This document shows positions 52,613-60,503 of a stretch of DNA of 64,000 nucleotides, piece after piece (position 1 is the stretch's first letter; each line of letters starts with the position of its first letter). The notes beneath the pieces were generated by a model. It worked only from the letters and a program-made list of their open reading frames with translations. It searched no databases and was not told where the DNA came from. This DNA is from Bacteroidales bacterium (GTDB lineage: Bacteria > Bacteroidota > Bacteroidia > Bacteroidales > Paludibacteraceae): the NCBI GenBank assembly GCA_012837935.1, contig DUQG01000058.1:1-64000 (forward strand), in the 5' to 3' direction. The position numbers and the translations under genes were made by a program.

Positions 52613-54604
52613 CTAAAAGTTTATCATTCGATCCTTCACCACTACCGCATCACTAGCCATCCTCCAATCTCCTCTTGGCGAGAGGTTTACGCTGCCCACT
52701 TTTGGTCCGTCAGGCGAACAGGAACGTTTGAATTGTTGGGTGGTAAAGCGTCTAAGGAAAACGTTTAGCCATTTGTTGATGGTGTCTTCGGTGTATTTCT
52801 CTGCGAAAGCCTGTTTGGCTAAAAACTGAATTTTCTCCGGCGTAAATCCAAAACGCACCAAATAATAAAGGAAGAAATCGTGCAGTTCGTAAGGTCCGAT
52901 AAGGTCTTCCGTTTTTTGGCGGATTTCTCCTTTTTCATCACCCGGAAGCAGTTCGGGACTTACGGGTGTATGCAGCACGTCTTGCAGGATTTTAGCGGTT
53001 TTTTCGTCGAGTTGCTCGGAAATCCAGTCGGTCTGGTAGCGGATTAAAGTTTTTGGAATTCCGCTGTTAACGCTGTACATGGAAATATGGTCGCCGTTGT
53101 AGGTACACCAGCCGAGTGCCATTTCAGAAAGGTCGCCTGTGCCAACAACCAAGCCGTTCTGCTTATTAGCTATATCCATTAAAATCTGCGTCCGCTCGCG
53201 AGCTTGCACGTTTTCGTAGGTTACGTCGTGTATGTCAGGATCGTGACCTATATCTTTGAAATGTTGTAGGCAAGCAGCTTTAATATCAATTTCCATCGTG
53301 GAAACTCCGAGTAATTCCATTAGCTCCACGGCATTGTTTTTTGTTCGTGAGGTAGTGCCAAATCCCGGCATGGTAATTCCCAAAATCCGTTTGCGGTCGT
53401 AGCCGAGTTTATCTGCTGTTTTCACACAAACCAAGAGTGCCAATGTGCTGTCCAATCCGCCCGAAATTCCGATAACCAGCTTATCAGTTCCGGTATGTTT
53501 CCACCGTTTGGCAAGTCCGCTCGCTTGAATTTCAAAAACTTCGCGGCAGGTTTCATCCCGTTTTTCCGGCGAAGGAATAAATGGATGCGGATTGATTTTT
53601 CGTGTAAGATTGAAAGGAAGTTCTTTTTTGGAATTTTCATCTAAAAAGTAAGGTGTTTCCATAAAGTTGGGATAACCTCGCCTGTTAAAAAAGTTACTGT
53701 TTCTTAATCTTTCAGCTCGTAGTTTGTCTACATCTATTTCGCTGATAATCAGTTGCGGTTCAAGGCTAAATCGTTCACTTTCAGCCAGCATTTCGCCATT
53801 TTCAGCTATCAGTGCATTTCCCGTGAAAACTAAATCGGTGCTGCTTTCCCCAAATCCTGCCGAAGCATAGACATATCCGCAATGCAGGCGAGCCGATTGT
53901 TGCTCAATCAGTTGCTTGCGATAAGCGTGTTTGCCGACCAATTCGTTACTTGCAGAAAGATTAAAAATGATTTCGGCACCATTTACAGCCAGTTCCGAGC
54001 TCGGCGGTTGAGGCGACCACAAATCTTCGCCTATTTCTACGCCGAAAGTGAAGTTATTAGTTGCAATAATATGATTGGTGCTTAAAAAACAGTTTTGTCC
54101 GGCAATTTGGAAAGAATCAGTAGTAATAAAATCGCCACTTGTAAACCATCTTTTTTCATAAAATTGTCCGGTGTTAGGCAGGTTTGTTTTTGGAAAAACT
54201 TGAATAATTTCTCCTCGACAGAATACCACGGCACAGTTATAGAGCTGATTGGCAACTCGCACAGGCATTCCTACGATGCTGAAAATATCCAATTTTGCAG
54301 TTTCAGCTACCAGCTTCTCCAAAGTTTTTTCTGCATTCTCGAGCAGTTGTTTTTGAAAAAACAAATCGTCACAGGAATAAGAAGTGATGCTCAGTTCAGG
54401 AAAGCAAATCACTTCCACGCCTTCCGCAGTAGCTTTTTCAATTAATTCCTTAATTTTTGAAGCGTTAAAAGCACAATCAGCTACCCTGACTTCGGGAATG
54501 GCAGCGGCAACTTTGATAAAACCGAAGCTGCCCTCTAACCCCAGCCCCTTAATCCCCTGAAGGGGAAGTTCTGAGGGGGAATTTGTTGTTGGATTATTGT
54601 TCAT
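52613..54604 (-). CDS. nadE: NAD+ synthetase, glutamine-dependent type
   Basis: About 663 residues from ATG 54604 (a TTG at 54622 would add six). An N-terminal nitrilase-like glutaminase (about 30-300) and C-terminal NAD synthetase (about 345-660) are present. The synthetase has the PP-loop GISGGLDSTLALLVC and GTGDLSEMALGWCTYNGDH. In the glutaminase, Glu (CFPELSITSY) and Lys (FPKTNLPNTGQ) are present. The usual nucleophile Cys in the E-I-C-E-D-L-W motif reads Gly (VEIGEDLW, codon GGC at 54029-54031), so glutamine use may be lost and ammonia used instead. The first 26 residues (NNNPTTNSPSELPLQGIKG, then LGLEGS) look like a translated C-rich palindrome, inserted before the conserved FGFIKVAAA. 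Confidence 0.92.
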   Translation of the reverse strand: MNNNPTTNSPSELPLQGIKGLGLEGSFGFIKVAAAIPEVRVADCAFNASKIKELIEKATAEGVEVICFPELSITSYSCDDLFFQKQLLENAEKTLEKLVAETAKLDIFSIVGMPVRVANQLYNCAVVFCRGEIIQVFPKTNLPNTGQFYEKRWFTSGDFITTDSFQIAGQNCFLSTNHIIATNNFTFGVEIGEDLWSPQPPSSELAVNGAEIIFNLSASNELVGKHAYRKQLIEQQSARLHCGYVYASAGFGESSTDLVFTGNALIAENGEMLAESERFSLEPQLIISEIDVDKLRAERLRNSNFFNRRGYPNFMETPYFLDENSKKELPFNLTRKINPHPFIPSPEKRDETCREVFEIQASGLAKRWKHTGTDKLVIGISGGLDSTLALLVCVKTADKLGYDRKRILGITMPGFGTTSRTKNNAVELMELLGVSTMEIDIKAACLQHFKDIGHDPDIHDVTYENVQARERTQILMDIANKQNGLVVGTGDLSEMALGWCTYNGDHISMYSVNSGIPKTLIRYQTDWISEQLDEKTAKILQDVLHTPVSPELLPGDEKGEIRQKTEDLIGPYELHDFFLYYLVRFGFTPEKIQFLAKQAFAEKYTEDTINKWLNVFLRRFTTQQFKRSCSPDGPKVGSVNLSPRGDWRMASDAVVVKDRMINF
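54535..54600. repeat. Palindrome-like sequence inside the nadE 5' coding end
   Basis: CCCCTTAATCCCCTGAAGGG with flanking CTAACCCCAG and GAGGGGGAATTTG resembles a diverged C-rich palindrome. It is translated as the extra N-terminal residues of NadE. Assignment to the same family as prmC's repeats is by eye. Confidence 0.5.
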
Positions 54605-54842
54605 GGTATTTATTGAAAACAAGTGTTTAGACTTTTAGACTTTTAGAACACAGTCCCGATAGCAATCGGGATAGACTTTTAGAGCATAGACGATTAGACT
54701 TATAGACTTTTAGATGACAGACTTTTAGAACATAGACGATTAGATTAATTGACAGACTTTTTACAATCTTGATTTTGTCTGATTGTCTAACCGTCTAACA
54801 GCGTAGCGGTCTAACCATCTGTCAGCGCAGCGGTCTGAACAT
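54605..54842. repeat. Quasi-periodic tract upstream of nadE
   Basis: About 238 bases of words such as AGACTTTTAGACTTTTAG, ATAGACGATTAGA and GTCTAACCGTCTAACAGCG, plus the palindrome TCCCGATAGCAATCGGGA at 54654-54671. No gene is seen. Confidence 0.7.
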
Positions 54843-55310
54843 CTATAAAGGTAAATAAATCCCTAAATTAAACATCAACACATATTTCGACGGAAATTCT
54901 ATTTCCGGATTTTTGTGAATTTGGTAGCCAAGACCTAATCCGACTTGTAGCAACTTATTGGCACGATAGACAAACATAGGTCCGGCATAAGCCGCTTTAT
55001 AATTTGTTCCAAAACCTTTTTGCCAAGCTTGCAGCGAGATGTAAGGCGAAGTTATCGTTGGGAAAAAGTGATAATTAATTCCACCCGAAAATCCATTGAT
55101 GCCTACACCAAGTTGTCCGCTCCATCTTGGGAAAAACATGGTTTGCATTTCAACGCCGAAAGCCGAATTGTCGCCTATGCCAATCCCTGTGCTAATGGCG
55201 GTTTCACGTACAAAATCCCACTTATTATGCTTTTCGAGATAAATGTAGTTTTGAGCATTAGCACCAAATCCAAAAGCAAAAAAGACAAATGCAAGGATAA
55301 GTTTTCTCAT
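54843..55310 (-). CDS. Small outer-membrane barrel-like protein
   Basis: 155 residues. Signal peptide MRKLILAFVFFAFGFGANAQ, then alternating amphipathic strands (WSGQLGVGINGFSGGINYHF, LLQVGLGLGYQIHKNPEIEF), ending YVLMFNLGIYLPL. It looks like a small beta-barrel of the outer membrane. No named family recognised. It lies 26 bases upstream of fprA, same strand, without an obvious functional link. Confidence 0.75.
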   Translation of the reverse strand: MRKLILAFVFFAFGFGANAQNYIYLEKHNKWDFVRETAISTGIGIGDNSAFGVEMQTMFFPRWSGQLGVGINGFSGGINYHFFPTITSPYISLQAWQKGFGTNYKAAYAGPMFVYRANKLLQVGLGLGYQIHKNPEIEFPSKYVLMFNLGIYLPL

Positions 55311-55336
55311 TGTTTTAGAGTTTTTATTGCTGAAGC

Positions 55337-56521
55337 TTATAGTCGCTCTGCCATTTTCTTCCCAATCTGAACACAGGCAAGGTATTTTTCTTTTTTCAAG
55401 CCCATTTTTTCTTCAGGTGCATCTTCCAGCACTTCCCAATTCATTTTTTCGCCAAACTCAGCCAGTCTTTTTGTAACCACGCCTGCCCAAGAGAAGCTGC
55501 CGAAATATCCAAACACACGATCTTTGATTTGTCGGGTTTCGATTTTTTTAATTAAAGCGTCAATTTCCGGATGCAGTTCGTTGGTGTAAGTTGGACTACC
55601 GATGATAAGACCTTTGTACTTGAAGATATCACTCAAAATAAAAGACGGGTCTGATTTCGCTACATTGTGCATTACCACGTTTTTAATGCCTTTTTGTACC
55701 AGACCTTGTGCCACAGCTTCAGCCATTTTTTCAGTGTTTCCGTACATGGAACCATACACAATTACAACGCCTTCTTTACCTTCGTAGCGACTTAATTGGT
55801 CGTAAATATCAATAGTTTTTGATGCGTATTTCGTCCAAACAGGACCGTGAGTGGAGCAGATTGTTTGGAAATCAAGCGGTGTCAGTTTTTGCAGGGCTTT
55901 TTGAACGGGTGAACCGTATTTTCCCACGATATTGGCATAGTAGCGGTACATTTCGTCCCAGTATTTATCCAGATTTATCTCTGTATCTAACACACCGCCG
56001 TCTAGTGTTCCGAAACATCCGAATGCATCGCCGGAGAAGAGAACTTTTTCTGTCTTGTCATAGGTCATCATCGTTTCGGGCCAATGCACCATCGGTGTCA
56101 AGTAGAAAGTCAGTTTGTGCCGTCCCAAAGAAAGCGTATCGCCATCTTTGATTTCCAGCGTGTTATCGTCAAGTCCGTAGTATCCATTTACCATTTCAAG
56201 GGTTTTCTTATTTCCCACGAGTGTTACATTCGGGTAATACTTACGAAGTTGTGTAATAGAACCTGAGTGATCTGGTTCCATATGGTTGATAATCAGATAA
56301 TCAATAGATCGATCTTTTAGTTGTGACTGAATTTTTTCGATAAAAATATCCCCGAAAGAAACTTCAACGGTGTCAATCAATGCAACTTTTTCATCTACAA
56401 TAAGATAAGAGTTGTATGAAACACCGTAAGGAAGCGGGAACATATTTTCAAATTTGTGTTTTATACGGTCATTTACGCCTACGTAGTAGATGTCATTTGC
56501 AATTTGTGTGTTCAAATACAT
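55337..56521 (-). CDS. fprA: Flavodiiron protein (A-type flavoprotein)
   Basis: 394 residues. An N-terminal metallo-beta-lactamase-like domain binds the diiron site: LIINHMEPDHSGSITQL gives His-x-Glu-x-Asp-His, with further ligands in VHWPET, FSGDAFGCFG and CSTHGPVW. A flavodoxin domain starts near 253 (VVIVYGSMYGNTEKMAEAVA). It reduces O2 to water, or NO to N2O, and protects anaerobes. Length is standard. A TACCTTTG box (minus strand, 56650-56657) may be its -7 element. Confidence 0.95.
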   Translation of the reverse strand: MYLNTQIANDIYYVGVNDRIKHKFENMFPLPYGVSYNSYLIVDEKVALIDTVEVSFGDIFIEKIQSQLKDRSIDYLIINHMEPDHSGSITQLRKYYPNVTLVGNKKTLEMVNGYYGLDDNTLEIKDGDTLSLGRHKLTFYLTPMVHWPETMMTYDKTEKVLFSGDAFGCFGTLDGGVLDTEINLDKYWDEMYRYYANIVGKYGSPVQKALQKLTPLDFQTICSTHGPVWTKYASKTIDIYDQLSRYEGKEGVVIVYGSMYGNTEKMAEAVAQGLVQKGIKNVVMHNVAKSDPSFILSDIFKYKGLIIGSPTYTNELHPEIDALIKKIETRQIKDRVFGYFGSFSWAGVVTKRLAEFGEKMNWEVLEDAPEEKMGLKKEKYLACVQIGKKMAERL

Positions 56522-56755
56522 GTTTTGTAAATTTTTTATAGATATTTATAATGTGAGGCACTTGTGCTGATTTTAAACCAAGTGCTAAAAATATTTCAAT
56601 CTCAAAGTCAGGTTTATAGCCTGTTGTTTTTGTTTATTATCATAAACCACAAAGGTACAAAAAAAGTTTTACAGACTGTGTGTTTTTAGCAGTCTATACA
56701 CTGTTATTCGCTTTTTATTTGTAAAAATATATTTCGCTGGCTACTCTTTTTTCTG

Positions 56756-56763
56756 TATTTTTG
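56756..56763 (+). promoter_or_regulatory. topB -7 box
   Basis: TATTTTTG matches TAnnTTTG, 24 bases before topB. A TTTC 20 bases upstream is a weak -33. Confidence 0.5.
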
Positions 56764-56787
56764 CAAACCTAACCTAATAAAGTCAAA

Positions 56788-58743
56788 ATGATAGTTTGTA
56801 TTGCCGAAAAACCGAGCGTAGCACGCGACATTGCTGCCGTACTTGGAGCCAAAACCCGAAAAGACGGGTATTTGGAAGGGAATGGCTATCAGGTTACTTG
56901 GACTTTCGGACACTTGTGCGGATTGCTCGAACCAAACGAATACACAGATGATTGGAAGGTTTGGGCACTTTCGCGATTGCCGATGATACCGGAACGTTTT
57001 AGTATTAAAGTGATGGAAAATGACGGTATTCAGAAGCAATTTAAGGTAATAGAGAAACTGATTTCTACGGCTACGGAAGTGATAAATTGCGGCGATGCCG
57101 GGCAGGAAGGTGAGTTAATTCAGCGTTGGGTAATGCAAAAAGCTAATTGTGCCGTTCCTGTGAAAAGACTTTGGATTTCCTCGCTGACCGAGGATGCCAT
57201 TCGAGAAGGTTTTACAAAGCTAAAAGATGAATCTGCCTACCAACGATTGTACGAAGCCGGATTATCGCGTGCTATCGGAGATTGGTTGCTTGGGATGAAT
57301 GCCACACGACTTTACACGCTGAAATACGCTCAAAACAAGCAAGTGCTCTCTATTGGTAGGGTGCAGACACCTACTTTGGCGTTGATAGTGAATAGGCAGC
57401 TAAGCATTGAGAATTTTAAGCCGGAAGCCTATTGGGAACTAAAAACCGTATATCGTGATACTACTTTTTCGGCTACAAAAGGACGGTTTTCAAGCGTAGA
57501 AGAGGGGCAAAACTTTTTGGAAACTGTAAAAAATGCCGATTTTTTCGTAACGGATATTACTACCAAGAAAGGGATTGAAAATGCACTATGTCTGTTTGAC
57601 TTGACTTCTTTACAAGTGGAATGCAATAAAAAGTTTGCTTACTCGGCGGATGAGACGCTTAAAATAATTCAGTCGCTTTACGAGAAAAAAATCACGACCT
57701 ATCCGCGTGTGGATACGACTTATCTGGGCGAGGATATGCACGCCAAAATTCCTGATATTCTGAAAGGTCTGAAAGAGTATGAGGCGTTGACAGAACCTGT
57801 TTTACAGAAAAAAATCCCGAAACCGAAACGCATTTTTGATAATAAAAAAATCACCGATCACCACGCTATTATCCCGACCGGAGTAAATCCTGTTGCACTT
57901 TCAGCGGAAGAGCGGAACGTGTTTGATTTGGTGGCAAGACGGTTTATTGCCAACTTTTACCCGGAATGTAAAATTTCTACCACAACTGTGCTTGGCGAGG
58001 TTGATAAAGTGGAATTTAAAGTAACAGGTAAGCAGATTTTGGATGAGGGTTGGCGAGTGGTTTTTGCTAAGCAAACCGAGGAAGAGGAAAAACCGGAAGG
58101 CGAAGAGACCGAAGAGAGAACTTTACCGATTTTTACAAAAGGCGAGAGTGGTGCACATGAGCCGGAGCTTTTTGAAAAATGGACTAATCCGCCGAAACCA
58201 TACACCGAGGCGACTCTACTTCGAGCGATGGAAACAGCAGGAAAAAACATTGATGATGATGAACTGCGTGAGGCAATGAAAGACAATGGAATCGGGCGAC
58301 CTTCTACGCGTGCAGCCATTATTGAAACGCTTTTTAAGAGAAATTACATTCGTAAGGAGCGGAAAAATCTTTTTGCTACTGAAACCGGTGTGGAACTGAT
58401 TCAAATCATTCAGGAAGAACTGCTAAAATCCCCGGAACTAACCGGACATTGGGAGAAAAAACTGCGCCAAATAGAAAAAGGCGAATATCAGGCAGCCGAC
58501 TTTATCAACGAACTAAAAGCGATGATAACGGAAATTGTCTATAACGTGCAGAGCGAAAACCGCACAAAACAGCAGTTGGTTCTTCGTTCGCTTTATGATA
58601 CAGAGCCGGATTTAATTATCGGGCAAACTTGTCCTACCTGCCGAAAAGGCGAAATTATCAAGGGAAATACGGCTTACGGTTGCACCGAATGGAAAGCAGG
58701 TTGTAAGTTTAGAATGCCGTTTGGAGTAGTTGGTAGTCAGTAG
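56788..58743 (+). CDS. topB: DNA topoisomerase III
   Basis: 651 residues, type IA topoisomerase that decatenates single-stranded crossings. The TOPRIM domain (VCIAEKPSVARDIAAVLGAK; NCGDAGQEGELIQRWVM) and the catalytic region with Tyr in KITTYPRVDTTYLGEDM are intact, as are SIGRVQTPTLALIV and DNGIGRPSTRAAIIETL. One C-terminal zinc-finger-like element (CPTCRKGEIIKGNTAYGCTE) remains. The stop is TAG, and the last residues (VVGSQ) merge into a GGTAGTCAGTAGTCGGT tract. Confidence 0.95.
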   Translation: MIVCIAEKPSVARDIAAVLGAKTRKDGYLEGNGYQVTWTFGHLCGLLEPNEYTDDWKVWALSRLPMIPERFSIKVMENDGIQKQFKVIEKLISTATEVINCGDAGQEGELIQRWVMQKANCAVPVKRLWISSLTEDAIREGFTKLKDESAYQRLYEAGLSRAIGDWLLGMNATRLYTLKYAQNKQVLSIGRVQTPTLALIVNRQLSIENFKPEAYWELKTVYRDTTFSATKGRFSSVEEGQNFLETVKNADFFVTDITTKKGIENALCLFDLTSLQVECNKKFAYSADETLKIIQSLYEKKITTYPRVDTTYLGEDMHAKIPDILKGLKEYEALTEPVLQKKIPKPKRIFDNKKITDHHAIIPTGVNPVALSAEERNVFDLVARRFIANFYPECKISTTTVLGEVDKVEFKVTGKQILDEGWRVVFAKQTEEEEKPEGEETEERTLPIFTKGESGAHEPELFEKWTNPPKPYTEATLLRAMETAGKNIDDDELREAMKDNGIGRPSTRAAIIETLFKRNYIRKERKNLFATETGVELIQIIQEELLKSPELTGHWEKKLRQIEKGEYQAADFINELKAMITEIVYNVQSENRTKQQLVLRSLYDTEPDLIIGQTCPTCRKGEIIKGNTAYGCTEWKAGCKFRMPFGVVGSQ

Positions 58744-58832
58744 TCGGTGTCAGTTGGTAGTCGATAAACTTATAAACACCTAAACTAATAAACATCTAAA
58801 CATCCAACATCTCGCACCCAGCATCCGACCCC
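58744..58832. repeat. Quasi-periodic tract between topB and the GH10-like gene
   Basis: Words such as GGTAGTCGATAAACTTATAA and ATCTAAACATCCAACATC fill the gap between the two convergent stops. It starts within topB's final codons. Confidence 0.65.
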
Positions 58833-60356
58833 TTACAGTTTCCTTGTTACGGCATAAGTTGGTGTGCTTTCCCACTTAAATCGGTTTACGGAAGTTACTA
58901 CAAAAGTAGTGCGTCCTTTGAATTTTTTGTCCAACTCTCGCAAATCGACGCATGAATCTGTGGTCAATGCTACGATATTGGAAGGGTCATTTAGGTCGCC
59001 AATCTCTTTGCCTTTGAAACCGTAAACCACGTAGTACATAACTTTGCAGCCACCATCTTCATTTACCGCATCCCAAAGCAAATAGGCTTCTTTTCCGTCT
59101 TTTATAATTCGTAAGTTTTGCGGTTGAGCGGAAGGTTCACCTTGGATGTTCTTCGGGATAGGTTGCAGTGCCGGATATTTGTAGTAGTTGTTTTTTAGAG
59201 TGTCGTTTAGTCCACGAATATTGCGATTGAAATATTTGGCACTAAAAAAGACTGCACCTTCCACTTTCGGGTGGCTTTGGTTCATTTTAAGTTGACGAGC
59301 AAGTTCATTTCCGGTTCGCCATGCGGGAGTTTTATTTTCGCTAAGTCCGGAAGCATAAAGTCCGATGTAGAGATTTTTTCCAAAAGTGTTTTCCGACCAC
59401 CATTTTACAAGAATTTCATAATCAGCCACTTTCTTCTCGATTTCCCAATAAAGTTGTGGAACTACATAGTCGATTGTGCCGTCTTTGAGCCATTTCAGAA
59501 TATCGGCATAGAGGTCATCGTAGTTTGTTACGCCTGCTTGTGTTGCAGAGCCTTTCATATCCATGTTTTTGTTTCGCCACACACCGAATGGACTAATACC
59601 AAATTGTACCCACGGTTTTAAGTCTTTGATGGTTTTTTGCAATTCGGCAATAACCATATTTACGTTATTACGTCGCCAATCGGCTTTTTGGCTTGGTGCA
59701 AAGCCACGCGGATTGTTTTTAAAAGTTTCCGCATCCGGAAAATCACGTCCATTGACAGGGTAGGGATAAAAATAATCGTCAAAGTGCAGTGCGTCAATAT
59801 CATATCGCATAATGATATCGGACACTACTTTATTTAAAAATTCACGAGTCTCATCCAGTCCCGGATCGAAATAATATTTACCGCCATATTCCACAAAAAG
59901 CTTTTTGTTTTTATGATAGAGATGATTTTTGTCTAATTGATAAATATGTCCGGCTACATTGGTTACCCGATAGGGATTTATCCAGCCATGTACTTCCATG
60001 CAACGTTTGTGAGCTTCTTCAATAATAAATTGTAGAGGGTCGTAAAAAGGACTTGGGCGCTGACCTTGTCTGCCTGTGAGATAATACGACCACGGTTCCA
60101 GGTCTGAAGGGTAGAAACTGTCGGCAGTTGGGCGTATTTGAATAACAATGGCGTTGATGCCGCTTTCTTTCATTTTATCCAGCATTTGACGCATCTCAAT
60201 TCGTTGCTGAGTAGGTGAAAGTCCGGGTTTGCTGGGCCAGTCAATATTGGCAACCGTGGCAATCCAAACAGCACGCATTTCCCGTTTTAACTGTTTTTGA
60301 GCAGAAATATTAAAAGCGATAAAAGCTACAAGTAGAATGGCGAAAAATCTTCTCAT
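58833..60356 (-). CDS. Secreted GH10-like (DUF187/GHL10) glycosyl hydrolase
   Basis: 507 residues. Signal peptide (FFAILLVAFIAFNISA), then a TIM-barrel of the GHL10 family: REMRAVWIATVANIDWPSKP, INAIVIQIRPTADSFYPSDL, LEPWSYYLTG, EVHGWINPYRVTN and ALHFDDYFYPYPV with acidic residues at the active site. The C-terminal 90 residues look like a fibronectin-type module (GKEAYLLWDAVNEDGGCKVM). Members are lipoprotein or periplasmic glycosidases, some linked to cell-envelope glycans; substrate unknown here. Consensus-like promoter at 60398-60429. Confidence 0.88.
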   Translation of the reverse strand: MRRFFAILLVAFIAFNISAQKQLKREMRAVWIATVANIDWPSKPGLSPTQQRIEMRQMLDKMKESGINAIVIQIRPTADSFYPSDLEPWSYYLTGRQGQRPSPFYDPLQFIIEEAHKRCMEVHGWINPYRVTNVAGHIYQLDKNHLYHKNKKLFVEYGGKYYFDPGLDETREFLNKVVSDIIMRYDIDALHFDDYFYPYPVNGRDFPDAETFKNNPRGFAPSQKADWRRNNVNMVIAELQKTIKDLKPWVQFGISPFGVWRNKNMDMKGSATQAGVTNYDDLYADILKWLKDGTIDYVVPQLYWEIEKKVADYEILVKWWSENTFGKNLYIGLYASGLSENKTPAWRTGNELARQLKMNQSHPKVEGAVFFSAKYFNRNIRGLNDTLKNNYYKYPALQPIPKNIQGEPSAQPQNLRIIKDGKEAYLLWDAVNEDGGCKVMYYVVYGFKGKEIGDLNDPSNIVALTTDSCVDLRELDKKFKGRTTFVVTSVNRFKWESTPTYAVTRKL

Positions 60357-60397
60357 AATTTAATTTCGTATATGTTATTATCAAATGAAATTTTAGA

Positions 60398-60429
60398 CAA
60401 AAATAAGCTATTTTTCTGCTTCGTACAAT
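60398..60429 (-). promoter_or_regulatory. Promoter of the GH10-like gene
   Basis: On the minus strand ATTG (60426-60429), 20 bases, then TATTTTTG (60398-60405), 42 bases before the start codon. Confidence 0.65.
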
Positions 60430-60491
60430 ATAAAAGCAGGAAATAGGTCAGGATATACAATTTTTATTAACAAAGTTTTAGTGAAATTTAC

Positions 60492-60499
60492 TACTTTTG
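60492..60499 (+). promoter_or_regulatory. prmC -7 box, possibly leaderless start
   Basis: TACTTTTG (TAnnTTTG) ends only four bases before the prmC ATG (60504), so transcription would begin at or next to the start codon. No good -33 match at 19-21 bases. Confidence 0.45.
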
Positions 60500-60503
60500 C
60501 AAT

